Below, piece by piece: positions 35,501 to 48,468 of a stretch of 64,000 bases of DNA. Where the stretch lies: NCBI GenBank assembly GCA_947846985.1, contig CANTUZ010000002.1, positions 14,828,087 through 14,892,086 on the forward strand. Reading direction: 5' to 3'. This stretch comes from Fratercula arctica. Lineage: Eukaryota; Chordata; Aves; Charadriiformes; Alcidae. The translations under genes were made by a program, and so were the position numbers. The notes below the pieces were generated by a model. That model saw only the letters and a program-made list of their open reading frames with translations, was not told the origin of the DNA and ran no database searches. Each line of letters opens with the position of its first letter. Within the stretch, counting starts at the first letter, position 1.

Positions 35501-36576
35501 TCAAAGGTCAAAATGAAGGTGGTGATTGCAAATAGATCCAATGTTTTGAATGCTTTTCCTTTTAGTTACTGATACCTTCGCAGTTTTAACCTGTTCACCA
35601 GTGCTGAAAAAAATTCAGAAGGGAGAGAGAAGTCTCAAGGAAGATTTCTTTTATTTTTGTTACATTTTTTCTGTAACTTAATTACATGCATAGGTCCTCA
35701 CTTATGAGTGATTCACTAAATCCCTTTGCTTTTTCTCTAGTGCCTCCTCCAACCCTGGACATCACTGGAAAATCTAAGAGGAAGATGTCAGAAGGCAGCC
35801 CATTCCCACAAGGGAGCCTGAGTTCTCTCCCACCTGGAGCACAACAGTGAACCACACAAAAATTGCAACCAGCTGACCGTTAAAGAGGCAATGTGCTAAT
35901 TGCTGCCTGTCAGATGAAACGGGTGTCTGCTTGGTTGGGTAAGTTGTTCTTTCAACCTGTGGTTGAAACATATCTATTAGATGTCATTCTTCTCTACTGG
36001 AACAATGATTGCACAGGTCCTTCACAAACCAGATTCAGTCTCAGCAAGAAGACAGCAAATAAAAGTAGTGTCCCAATCCAAACATAGTAAGCCATAAGGC
36101 TCATTAGGATATAAGTCCAAAGTCAGGCACAGGATAAATATGTAGTGTGAACATACTCTATGTCGCTACGTACACAACATATGTATGTATGTTGCTATAC
36201 TATATGCCCCTTCATGGGTGTGTCCAATTATTTTTTTAGTTCAGATGAATAGTGTGTTTTAAAGCAAATGGTTGAAAATCATTGAAATTGGTTCCTATCA
36301 GTGAGTGATCTCATCAGCAACAGCAATCTGGGTTCTCTGGGGATAAAACTAAATGTGAAGGCATGCTCCAGAATCACACCTAATCACACCTGAAGGGGAT
36401 TCATTCCACCAGTTTAGATTAAAACCGGCTTGAAGTAAATCCCCGTGAAATCCATGGTGTGGACATGGATACTCTGTACCCTCTATTTCACTTTACATAT
36501 CTGTTCTTATAAGGCCACATTACAGGCGAATATAGACACGGACAATGACTCAGTCAGAAATGTCTTTTTGAACTAG
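32546..36576. other. Unique AT-rich sequence
   Basis: No gene recognised. The 122-codon frame at 32,853-33,221 is within chance expectation. A very strong splice-acceptor-like tract precedes a 35-codon frame at 35,741-35,850 (see finding). A 10-bp tandem pair (AATCACACCT) lies at 36,372-36,391. Confidence 0.55.
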
Positions 36577-37640
36577 AACCATAGAATGGTTTGGGTTGGA
36601 AGGGACCTTTAAAGGCCATCTAGTCCAACCTCCCCTGCAATGAGCAGGGACATCTTCAACTAGATCAGGTTGCTCAGAGCACCGTCCAACCTGGCCTTGA
36701 ATGTTTCCAGGGATGGGGCATCTACCACCTCTCTGGGCAACCTGTGCCAGTGTTTCACCACCCTCACAGGAAAGATTTTCTTCCTTATATCTAGTCTAAA
36801 TCTTTTCTCTTTTAGTTTAAAACCATTAACACTTTTCCTATCGCAGCAGGCTCTGGTAAAAAATCTCTCCCCATCTTTCTTATAAGCCCCTTTAAGTACT
36901 GAAAGGATGCAATAAGGTCTCCACAGAACCTTCTCTTTCTCCAGGTCAAACAACCCCAACTCTCTCAGCCTGTCCTCATAGGAGCAGTGCTCCATCTCTT
37001 TGATCATTTTTGTGGCCCTCCTCTGGACCTGCTCCAACTGGTCTAGGTCTTTCCTGTGCTGAGGGCTCCAGAGCTGGATGCAGTACTCCAGGTAGGGTCT
37101 CATGAGAGTGGAGCAGAGGGGGAGAATCACCTCCCTCAACCTGCTGTCCACACTTCTTTTGATGCAGCCTAGGATACGGTTGGCTTTCTGGGCTGCAAGT
37201 GCATGTTGCCAGCTCATGTCCAGTTTTTCATCTGCCCATAACCCCAAGTCTTTCTTGGTAGGGCTGCTCTCAATCCCTTCATCCCCCAGCCCGGATTGAT
37301 ATCCGGGAATTGCCCCGACCCAGGTGCAGGAGCTTGAACTTTGCCTTGTTGAACCTCATGATGTACATGTGGGCCCACTTCTTGAGCTTGTTCAGGTCCC
37401 TCTGGATGAAATCCCATCCCTCAGGCTGTCAACCACACCACTCAGCTTGGTGTCATCTGCAAATTTTCTGAGGGTGCACTTGATCCCACTGTCTATGTCA
37501 TTGATGAATATATTAAACAGGACTGTCAAAACACAAACCCCTGAGGGACACCACTTGTCACCATTCTCCATCCAGACATTTAGCTGTTGACCACTAGTCT
37601 CTGGATGTGACCAACTACATCTTTGTTCTCCCAATTTTTT
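36577..37640 (-). mobile_element. CR1 LINE, 5'-truncated, retaining end of RT
   Basis: A minus-strand CR1 with its 3' end at the left edge (reversed tail near 'accatagaatggtttgggtt') and truncated within the reverse transcriptase. From 5' to 3' on the minus strand it carries the region just upstream of RT motif B, then motif C with an intact FADD (37,452-37,463), then the thumb and C-terminal region. A 195-codon frame (36,660-37,247) runs uninterrupted to the normal ORF2 stop, with motifs '[14 protein letters not shown]', '[12 protein letters not shown]' and '[12 protein letters not shown]'. A short compensated frameshift (the stretch after LEKEK) replaces the usual 'RGDLIVAFQYLK' text. A frameshift just after SGVPQ separates motif B from motif C. 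It shares the '[13 protein letters not shown]' signature with the 60.6-kb copy, so the two are the same subfamily. Confidence 0.95.
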
Positions 37641-40600
37641 TTTTCCTCAAAGCCCCTTTCTATTCTTATAAGAGAAATTAAAGTGTGGTTAGTTTTGTCT
37701 TTAAGATAATTAGGCAACCCAGTATATACACTAAAAAGAATAGACATTGATCTCTGCAGATCATATATGTGAATAACTAAAACCACATTCCTCTTCTAAT
37801 CAGCCTTTATCAATAGTAATATAAAACCAAAATGCTGATGATCCAATTACTTCAGTTTATAATGTTCTGCTAAGCCTGTCGTTATCAGCTCATTACAGCA
37901 ACTTTCATGTCAAATACCTGGTAGCTCTGGAAAGAGAGTTCACATCAACAAATATTACTTATGCAAGTGAGAGCTGCAGAGAAAATGAGGGAAGAGATTC
38001 AGCAGTTGCAAATTTCAGTGTTTATACTGCCAATATCTAGCTATACAAAATTACATTATTTTTCGTACACTGTATTTAGCTGACTAGAAGTTTTTCACAG
38101 TAGGTTCGCAAGCCTCTCCACAACCACTATCAAATATAAGCTCCATATGTTTCAATAAAGCCATATACCGTTGAAGCAAGTATAGATAAAAAGGTACACC
38201 ATACTGTATTACCGGGAGGTCGACAAGCACTTCTGAATTCAAGAGGCTGTATATTCAAGATAATAGGCAAGTATTTTCTTTCAAAGTGATCGCAAATTTA
38301 AGGCAAAAAAAAAATGACTGTTAAGAGGAACAGTCTTTAGACAGCAATCCCACCAGCAACAAGAACTCTAAGACTTCTGTAATTTTAAATGGTTCGATAA
38401 AGCACAAACTTTAATTTACTCAGCTTTATTGGGAAAAAAAAAAACCCACACTTTTTTTTGGCTACTTACATCAACTGTCTAGATTTACTGAGACAGCAAT
38501 ACAGTCATTGCAGGCAAAGCAGAGAAGACATGATGGAAGGAGTACAGCTGTAGATCATTCCTGCCTGAAGCTACCAAGCTCTTTGTGAAAACCTGTGTGT
38601 CCTTCAGGATCACTCTGTCGTCCAGAAAACACCATGTATGCCTTTATGTACGCATGCATAGGTTTAGAAAAGGCAAAAAAAAAAAACCAGCAACAGGCAA
38701 GCTTTCTATATTTTTAAGTCCATTTTATAATGTTATTGGCTTTGGGAAGAAACATAACAGTACTTTTTTTGGCAATTTTTTGTGTGTTACAAAAGGATGA
38801 GGGAGGGGAGAAAACTTGGACTCTAGCTGTCTGAACCATAGGAGAGGCTAGAGAAGGGGGATAGAAAGGTCAGAGGGACCTTGGGGACCTTGAACTCATT
38901 ACTCTGATTACAAATTTGTGTGCGCCTTGTGGGGTACATCAAGAGGATGAGGTTGGCATTTGTTTGTTTTTATCAGCAGGGTTGCCTTGTGGACTCCACT
39001 AAAATGAAGAAGTATAATCTCCATGGTACAAAATGAAAGCCAGAAAACCTCCTGCCAAGAGACAGACAAGGAAAAATGGTTTTTGGGCCCTCCTCTTTCG
39101 GGACATTTGCCAGGTGAAACATTTTAGGATTTCTCCACCATTTATATAAATATGTCTCTCTCCTTTTTATAATCATAGGGGGCTGGGAGGTTGGTTTTTT
39201 TTCTATACTTTAGTGTTTCTCTGCTGGTTAGGGAAATAAATTGCCATTGCTTTACATACTTTGGTTGTCCAGCTTTAGGATTTGTCTTTTAAGAGAGCAT
39301 GGTAATAATCTTTGTGTTTTCTCACCAGTATTGTATTGCACAATTGCAGCCAAATTTTACGGTTGCAGAAGGCATTAGCGGGCCAGGCCAAGAGGCACTT
39401 TTGACTTTGATTTAATATGAAATTTTACATTGCATCCCCAGCTCTTTGCATCATTACTGTAATTATTTGGCATGTTTTATTTTTCACACTGACTGCAGAA
39501 AGGCACTTTTCTCGGCCCCCAAGAACAGTAGTGTCTGATATAAACAGATTACTTGGATCCAGGGAGGCCAGTCAGTCAACATGTTCTTACATGATAAAGT
39601 ATTATTAACTGCATTTCATAAATCCTAGCTGTACAGATTTTGAGTCTAAACTCCTCCTTGTTTTTTGCTGGTATTTTCTTTTTTTTTTTTTTTTTTTTTC
39701 ACTGGTTCACAAAGTATTTCCCTTTTAAAACTTGGTCAATTATTTATGGAAGAATACAGAGGGCACAACATTTAACACATCAAACAAGGACAGGCTCCCT
39801 GCTTAGAGCAACTTTGAATGTCAGGGCTCAGTCATGCTGTGTAGGCACAACTGAGAGTATCATGCTTTGGCAAGACAGAATTGCTCTGAAGCTTCAAGGC
39901 ACAGAAGAGGACTACACCCTTCTCTACCACCTTCCTTTTGGAAATTGCAACCTATTGCTTCACTGCACCTGACCTGTTCTTTATACGATGAGGAAACCAG
40001 TTTATTCTCCCCTCATCCTATCCCACACAGATCCTTCACTAATCCCTTTGCAACAGTTTTCCCTACAACAGAAACCACTACAGCAACCACAAGGGGAAAT
40101 TTCGACAAAGCCAGCCAAAGAATATGGGAGCAGACACCACCTAACCTAGGGATGTATGACAGACACAGTTCTTTTTCCTGCTCCACTCCTGGGAAAGCAC
40201 AGGGGGATCAAAGTGAAGGAAAACATAATAAACCATCATAGGAGCAGCAACACCATCTGCCTCTCTCTAGAGAAGTATAATGGGGGATACTTCACAATTT
40301 ACCTTGCATACCATTTAGAAGAGCTAGTTACAAAGACTCATCAGTAATGTCATAAAAAAAAAAAATGAAGCAAAAGCAAAGCTGGGATGGAGTAAGAAAG
40401 ACTGGTAGAGAGTGAGGTCTACCCTCAAGTGAATCTAGCTGACACGTATAAAGCTCTGGTTTGGAAGTAAGCTTGAATTCTCAAGTAGTGAATAGAGACA
40501 TCGTGGTAAAAAAAGATCAGGAAGAGAGTTCCAAGCATAGTAGTCTTTAATAATGAGGCCTTTACAAGTTGGCGCCCACCAGGGACTAAGCTGGGAAGAT

Positions 40601-43600
40601 GTCTGAGCAAAAGGTATCAATAACATATATAGGTATGCTGAAAAGAAATTAGTTTCTAAAGAAAATGTATAAACTTCTTTCCATACTACAACATGATGTA
40701 TATACCATACTGTAACTGGCATCTCTAGAGGATATGTTCAGCCAATGCCCAACATGGCACCAAGAGAATCTAATTTATCATTGTTGCTATTTCTATTACA
40801 GTTATTCCTCTGGGAATAAAAAACTCTGCAATTTAAACTTTTTTCCTGCTTTCCTCTTGTTTAAGCTTAGTGCAAGTCATAGCTCCAGAGAAGCCATCTG
40901 GGATTTCAGACAGAGAGACTTGTCAGTCCCTCTGCATGAGAAATTGAAGTTCTGGTGCAAATAGTGGCTTGTCTCCATTTCACATCTGGAGAACTTTATC
41001 GTTAGGAATGGAACTAAAGCATGAATTCTGAGCATTATTTTTTTATTTCCTTGTTCCGCTACAAGGTATCTCACATGAGGAAAAGAGCTATTCTACAGAA
41101 CATTGGAGAGCAATGCGAAAATGAGACATTTTAAAGTCATGAGAATAAATTATTATTTTCACTTTGGTGGTTAAATTGCTAAATTAAAACAGAACACCTG
41201 TCTTAGGTCAACCCAAATTTTAATTTTAGCAAGTTTTCTTGTCAAAAATAAGATAATTCAGTTCATTTGGGGGGGTGGGAAAGGAGAGGAAGATCTAATT
41301 GGCTTAAAATGTTAATAGATTATGTGACAAGCTATGAAGTAGTCAATATTCTGAACTTTTTTCATAGTTTTTAATAGATGTTATGTTTTTCTAACTTAGC
41401 CTGGATTTGCAAAAAAACTTACTTCCTCAAAATTTATTCTCTGTGCAAAAACACTCTGTGCAAGATTTAATGATAATCTGACCAATGAGTAAGTATTTCT
41501 TAAAATGCAGGTGGAACTGAACGTATCATATTAGAGAACTCCTCACCATGGACTACTAGCTTTAGAAATTATTCTCTGACTGATGAAGCTTAGACAAAAA
41601 TGATGTAACAGGTTTTTTGCCTCCCCTTCTAATGGGAATTTCCTCAGTGATTGAGCAACATGAATAAATACTAAACATTAGAACTAAAAACTGTTGGCAC
41701 CCAGAAGCCCAATAAACATTAAAATAAGGATTATTTGAGCTCTGAATCATTGGCTCTGTTGATATCACTTAGGAAAAATAAAACTTCTTTCAAAATGCCT
41801 AATAATGGGGTCACATTTTGTACAACAAGAGATTTTTATATGGGGGGCTTAAAGGTTGCTGTCAGCTGTATCCATACCTAGAGCACCTTCCCAACGATGG
41901 CATCGAATTTGTGTTTCAGCCAAGGCTGAGGCTTTTGGAGTACCTACAGTGTGGTCCAATTGCTTTCCCTTTGTCTGCTGAAAGGGGCATTTTCATGCAA
42001 CACTATTCAGCAGGCACAGACATTTCTAAACACCTTCCATCACTAGCAGCTTTTGATACAATCCAAACACACAGAATAAAAGATTACAGTTTCATTAGTG
42101 CTTTGTTGACAATAATTGTGCAAGGCTCAGGCTGTGAGAAGGAGAATGAAGGCCAACTTTGTAATGTTATCAAGAGGAGCAATGTAAACTTCATTCTGTG
42201 GTTGCTTGGGAATAAAAAACTTTAAGAACAGTTAACCATGTGGCACCAAGCATGCAAAAGCTTAGTAATGTGAGTAATTTCCTCAATTTGTTGTTTCTGT
42301 GATGTATTAAGCACCTGAAAAAATACTTCCTGTTCTTTGCCAGTGTTCTCCCCCTCTCTATATATACAAATCACACATGGAGAAACAGAACAATCAGCTC
42401 TTTTCCATAGGTGTTCTCTTTTTTTATTTTTTTAAGCAGCGCATGAAGAAATGCATTCTGGGATTCACCTGTTTTGGCAAATTTCTATGTTCAATAATTC
42501 CCCATAAAAAATGTCTGTGAAAATGTCCGGTTATATTAATACCAGAGGAATGATAGTTTGAGCAGTTTGGCTATCCATAACTGTGGCTTTGTCTCAGTAG
42601 CAGAGATGTAGCCTCTGAAGTAGGTTTCAAAATACTAGGGACTCTATAGCTTAAAGTCAACACCACTAAATACAAACCATTTACTTTGTTGCTATCTGTG
42701 TAAATTCCAGCTAGCAACATTCTGCGGTGCTTTCAATTTCAATGGTTTAAGATAAAATCATTACAATAGGCTAGTCCTGGAGAGATAAATACATGCCTGA
42801 TAATACAACAGGGGTGAAATGAAATGTTTTGTGCTGACAAAAATAAAACAAACCCGAAGTATTTCACTCAAAGTTTCTGCCGGAACAGTCAGAAGCCACA
42901 AAACAAACAAACTAATGCCCAGATTCCAAGCCAAAATTGAAATTTGGTTGTGCTTCCTCAAAAAGAATAGATAATCAAACATTTCTTCTAGCTCCTTCCT
43001 TCTATCTACTAATCCCTCCAACCTAGACATACACTCGCCATTCAAGTGATCCAGATCTCTTAATCAAAACTGCTCTGGTGGAGCTGGACATTCCCAGGTG
43101 CCCCTAACCCACCATCCTGGTCTTGCACAGGGAAGGGGGACTGAGAGAAGAGTGGGCATCCCTGGTACCCACTTTATATTTACTTGACATCCCTGAGGCT
43201 TTGTTTATACACCTTTCTTTCCCAGTGAGAAAAAACTCCACCACACTATCATGATGCCATTAATTCATAGCAATGACTATGTGTTAGATTAGATTCCTGA
43301 GTATTTCTTCTCTGACACGTGAGGCTCCATTTTCTGTTAAAAGATGACACATTCACACACTGTTCCATTTTATGGCACCAACTGTTAAGCAAAACTACTT
43401 TCTCCTCCCGTGTCACTGAACAATAATATTTTTTTTTTTTAAATACTTATCTTAAATTTCAAAAAATATCAGTGAGTGCTATGTAGACATCAGGTCCCTC
43501 GGTTGTTCATATGGCAGGGAGAAAATAGAATACAGTGAAATACGTACAATTGTATAAACATTTGACATTTTAGCTGTTACAAAATCTACAGCATTCAGCT

Positions 43601-44204
43601 GTAAATTCTTCACTCTCTCTTCACCTTCGCTCTCAAGCAATTCTCAAGCGTGCACCTTTTCAGAGATTGCTTTTGAGAAAAATATAAAGGGGGAGATGGT
43701 AAAAGCCAGAGGGTTTCTTTATATGTTTTGGGGGGTTATTTTCTTACAATTCATGAGCTGTGCATAACCAAAACCTCTGATTTGCCAAAACATGCATGAA
43801 GGGTGTGCCTGGAAGAGGCAATTATAGGAAAGATTGCCAATGGAAGGAGTAATTGATACAGCAGAAAAGTGAAGGGACACCGCTGGATGAAGAGACTTGA
43901 AGACAAAGGAAATAAGAAGAACTGGCTACCTAACAAATAAGAAGGTTTGGAAAAATGTGTAAGTCAATGTGTAAGTTGCAGGAAATTCAAGGGTACTTTG
44001 AACAAAGTCTCTTTCTGTTTGCCCTGAAAGTTTTCCTGTTAGAATCAGGTCAGCGAATATACTTTATCTTGGGAATACATTAAGAGAAAGAGTAGAGGGC
44101 TTTCTGCCTGCCAAAGAAAGCCTAAACTATTTATTCTTGACAAGAGGGAGGAAGAAAATCTTACGGAGCAAGGCATTTTGCAGGGATTTAAATGACCTTG
44201 TACT
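37641..44204. other. Unique sequence with conserved-looking blocks
   Basis: No gene or young transposon. Repeat-free blocks at about 39,320-39,620 and 41,930-42,225 read like vertebrate conserved non-coding elements (impression only). The 135-codon frame at 41,818-42,225 shows no domain. Confidence 0.5.
39679..39699 (+). repeat. T21 homopolymer
   Basis: Uninterrupted T run next to an otherwise unique, conserved-looking stretch. Confidence 0.95.
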
Positions 44205-44340
44205 TGATTCACAGCTCTGCCACTGCTCTGTTGCCACTGATCTATGACCGTAGGCAAGTCACTTCACCTTTATGCCTTGGTTAACCTGTTATATTGGCAT
44301 GATAACACTGAGCCTTACTGGGCTTCAAGATGATGAAATA
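44205..44340 (+). mobile_element. MIR-type SINE remnant
   Basis: Matches the conserved core of the amniote MIR family in order: 'agctctgccact' at 44,213, then 'tgaccgtaggcaagtcactt' at 44,245, then 'cacctttatgccttggtt' at 44,265 in place of the usual 'acctctctgtgcctcagttt', then an AT-rich 3' part ending near 'gatgatgaaat'. It is diverged, as expected for a family that ceased activity long before bird diversification. MIR copies are sometimes exapted as enhancers; nothing in the sequence alone shows that here. Confidence 0.72.
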
Positions 44341-44557
44341 TTTCTTTCCTAGAGCTAAATCCCCTCTGTGATGTTAAAAAAAATATACCAGCGATTAATG
44401 CAATCCATTGTTCAAACTGAGCAAATGTATATATGTGTTTGAAAAAAATAATTTCAAACTTTAACAGTCTGTTTTTTCATTTGCAATTTGAACTCATAAC
44501 TGATGTGGACAGGTTTGATTAAAAAGAATCATCAGTGTTTCCTAATATGAGCCAAGG

Positions 44558-44650
44558 AGTGGATGTGCGAGTATCTCAGTGGTAAGGAACATGCATATAA
44601 CAAATCGGAGTCCCTTTGCATTCCCTCCAGCATGCCTCTGGCTGTAGGAG
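44558..44650 (+). mobile_element. Possible tRNA-like SINE fragment
   Basis: 'gagtatctcagtggtaagga' (44,569-44,588) matches an A-box (TRGYNNARNNG-like) apart from one position. The expected B-box position holds only a weak 'tttgcattccc'. It lies 220 bp downstream of the MIR. It cannot be a functional tRNA, because no acceptor or anticodon stem pairs. Confidence 0.3.
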
Positions 44651-45855
44651 CCAGAATCTAGCCCTAAATTAATAATTAGCAGTTTCAGTTTAAGTTCTCC
44701 AGGAAATGTCATGGGGACAGACAGAAGTAGTAGAAAATGTTAGTGGGCAGTGTAGGAAGATAAGTGCCAAGAGATTTATACCCAGCATTCTTGACAAGCA
44801 AGAACAGAATATCAGGATTTAAATAACCCACTGGCAAGACCTTTCACATCAATTTGACTGTGGTGGGAGGAGAAACTCTACAGGGATGGTCTATGTGTGT
44901 CTTCACAGGTAATAAGAAAGAGGTACTCACATCAGCATGCATGTGAGTACAGAAAGGGCTAAAACCCCCGCATTTGCAAGTGGCTAAAGTCACATATATC
45001 AGGTTATGCTTCCCCTTAGTTGTGTATGCATTTTGAATTTAACAGAAGAAAGGGGAAGGTTTCATCAACAGCAAGAAAACAGATTAAATTCAGCAATAGA
45101 ATTATCACAAATGTTATATTAAAGTCTGCTTGTAAAAATCTTGTCTTCCGGTACAATGTGGTGAAATATTTTTCCTTTGAGATAGTACTGCCAATGTTCA
45201 CTATATTTTTAGAGATGAGCCTAGTAACATATTATGGGCACATTTTTGATGAAGCCCCAAACAAGCATACAATTTTATACACATAATTAGTCCCAAGCAC
45301 GACGTTTTTAGTGCAATTACCTAAATCTTGCCACTTCCTCCTACAGGTATATAATTAAAGTAGATTTAAAAACACCATCCACAAATGAAAAAAAAAAATA
45401 ATAAAATGTTCTGAACAACATAGCTTCCAAGTATCCTGTAAATTATCCTAAATAAGTAGGGACTAATTTTTGCAGAGTTTGTAATTCTTTCCTTAGTGTT
45501 TTAATATGCCACTGAGTCAGCTGGAGAATATTTGATTTATTATTAACAACATCTATTAAAATCAAAACATACCTTTTTTTAATTTATATATGAATAACTA
45601 TTAAAATGCAGCATCTGTTTTACTCCTTGGTTTCTTAAGTTCTAGATAATACGAGAAATTTCTTGAGATGAATTTGTGGCCTAAGTTTTTTGAACATTAC
45701 ATCAGAATAGGAAGTAGTTGACACAAGAATTGTGAAGCCATGCATGAAAATCTGGAATAGAATACAAAATGTATTCCACCCATGCCCAAAAAACATTGAC
45801 ATCTGAGGGACCAGAATGGTATAGAATTATATACCACCTCATTTTAATCACTACT

Positions 45856-45980
45856 TTATATATATGTGTGTGTCTGTGTATGTATAAATAAGTTAAAAAT
45901 ATATAATGTTTGTGCATGTGAAAATATACGTATACTGTGTATATTGTGTGTATACACATTTTATATATATATATATAAAA
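45856..45980. repeat. TA/TG alternating low-complexity region
   Basis: Mixed (TA)n and (TG)n with partial order, e.g. TATATATGTGTGTG and a (TA)n block near 45,963-45,977. Confidence 0.85.
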
Positions 45981-48449
45981 AAAAGGAAATGAATGTAAAT
46001 GATATCACATTTTTAAACACATTATTTGGATCAGAGAAAACATACCCTTGTGTTCTACAGAAATAAAATTGAGCCTTTTTATAAAACCTGCCTACTTCTT
46101 ACTTTGAAGAGCCCATCAGAGGTGGTTGTAGTCATATTAGAGGAGCCTGTCTGAAAAGGGTCAGAGATTTAGGTGGGCTTTGGCTGTTCAAACACCCTCC
46201 TGGGTTATCAGGGGTTTGCAGCCAGGTGTATAGATATGTTAACAGCCATAGCGTCACTTCTGCAACAGAGGTGTGCTTACAGGGTAGGATGGAAGTCCTG
46301 ATGAGGTTCAGCACTGAGCTGAGTACTGAAGCATCTGGGACAAATTAAGCAAAGCAGACCTGCTTTCTCGGCTGCAGAGTGTACCGACTTCTAGGCTTTG
46401 GGGTAAACTAAGTTTCTACATACACACGTGCACACATGTGTGCAAATGGGCAAATCATCTGAATACCTCCGGGTGACAGTTGTCTGAGGTGTATCAGGTT
46501 TTGCCTTCCTCATCAGGAAACATGCCAAAAGATGCACTGAAGACTACGTGGGTTTCAAATCCTGCTGAGGCTGAAGCATGCAGGAGGACTGGAAGCTGTC
46601 TCAGGATATTGGGATTTCCTTCTATATGTGCTCCATAGTGCATCTTTCGTGACTTTGCTGGCAGCAACAAATGCACCTAAAGGGTTAGACAGCAGCTGAG
46701 CTGGGATTTTGAGGATCAGAGTGGTGCCGAAATGGGGATTTAGCTATTGGTCCTCATTTAGGTACTAAAATAACTTCAGTTAGCTGGCAAATTTGAAAGT
46801 GCTCCTCAGAAAAAAAATCTGGCTTTAATTGTGGCTGCTGAGCAGTTTCAAAAATCTGGTCCTGTACAAATACGCTATAAATGTAAGCAAATACTGATCC
46901 CTTGCTGAGTTCTCAGATCTATTGCAAACAATCTGAGACTTCATAAAAATACACAGCTTTTCACTTATCCTATATTTTGTCTAATATTAGGTCACTAGCC
47001 AAAAAGCCTCTTGCCAGCAGTCAGTTTAATAGGGAGAAGGAAACAGTCTTATTAGTTAAGTTTATTTATGATGACAAAAGGAAAATCACGAAAACCTCAA
47101 GTTATAAGTGGTAATTTATTCCTGATAAGTAGTAAATCAGCAGGAACTCACTGCCCACATGAGGACCTGCAGTTAAATAATTAATGATAAATAATGAGCC
47201 TCATAAATGTTCACAGTGTTTTTAAGCAAGTATTTATACATGAGCTCATTCTACAAACTCTCCTGCTGCTATAATCATGATAACCTGGTGTCCTTACTGC
47301 ATTATAAAAACATAAGATGATAACACCAGCCATCTCTGTGACTAAGTTTATATTGTTCGTTGCCAGGTTAAACTAATTATTCACTGCCTTGAAGGCAGTG
47401 CTAGGTTAATATTTCAAACTGATGCATCTTTTGTCATGATAAACTTAGCTCACACTGTATCGTCATGCATTCCACTGATGTGGCCTTTGTCTGAAAATAA
47501 ATATGCAGAATTATTAAAAGAGGTGGGCAAAGGGAAAAGGCTGTAAACCTTTATGCTCTGCATCACAAACCCATAAAAAATACTGGTACTGGTAGTAAAA
47601 AAAGGAAATATAAAAATACAGTAAAAAAATATTTTCCCAGGTATCAAAGGGTCTGAACACTTGTATATTTGTATGCATTCTTTTTCATCACCACTGTTCA
47701 GCACTGGCCCCTAGAAGAGTCCAAAGTCAGCTCTAACATGGTAATCTTCACATTCCTACACCTGAGAAACCCTGAACCTCTCCAGAAAATAAATCTCTCA
47801 AGAATGCCATTAGTCTTCATTGACCCATGTTCTGATAAAGCAGCCACAATAGTGCTAATGCTTATTTTTTCTTTTTTTTCTTTCCTTTTCCTAAGTCTTA
47901 ATCTTGTTTCTCCTGTATTCTCTAGCTATTGTCTCATTAATTTCATAGGAAGCAAGATCAGGAACTTCAATAGTTCAAATCTGTTGTGCTGTTCATCTTT
48001 TGTTTCACTTCAGAAGCATCCAGCATGACTCCACAGTGACCCGACTTACTGGGGCTGAGGGTAATCAACAGAACTGTCTTTGGTTTTGGTCTACCAACAT
48101 CCCCAAAGCAGAGTCATTCTCTGTGTACAAATTAAATTCAGCACTGTGCTGATGTTCAGGGCCTTATGGAAACCCACAGTTTTAGCTTGACTGTCATGCT
48201 CAGAAGTACTTTTTGGCTTTTGGAAAGCATTTGAAGTAGCCCCCGGCCATTAAAAACCAGGCTTTAGGGTGCTCGTGCAGAATGTAATGCACGACTCCCC
48301 ACCGTCTGGTCTCTGGTACAGTACGCTGCCCACACACATGTAAATTCAAGCTAGCAAACTGCATGGCCGCTCTGTTATTCTCTGTGCTGCACACTTGAAA
48401 TTAATAAAAAAATAAATGAGAATTGAGAAGAGAACTTGGCCTGATTTTC

Positions 48450-48468
48450 TTTTTTTTTTTTTTTTTTT
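48450..48468 (+). repeat. T19 homopolymer
   Basis: Uninterrupted T run about 160 bp left of the GC-rich block. Confidence 0.95.

Noticed and set aside
44558..44650. Functional tRNA gene
   Set aside because: An A-box-like core is present, but there is no acceptor or anticodon stem pairing and no proper B-box.
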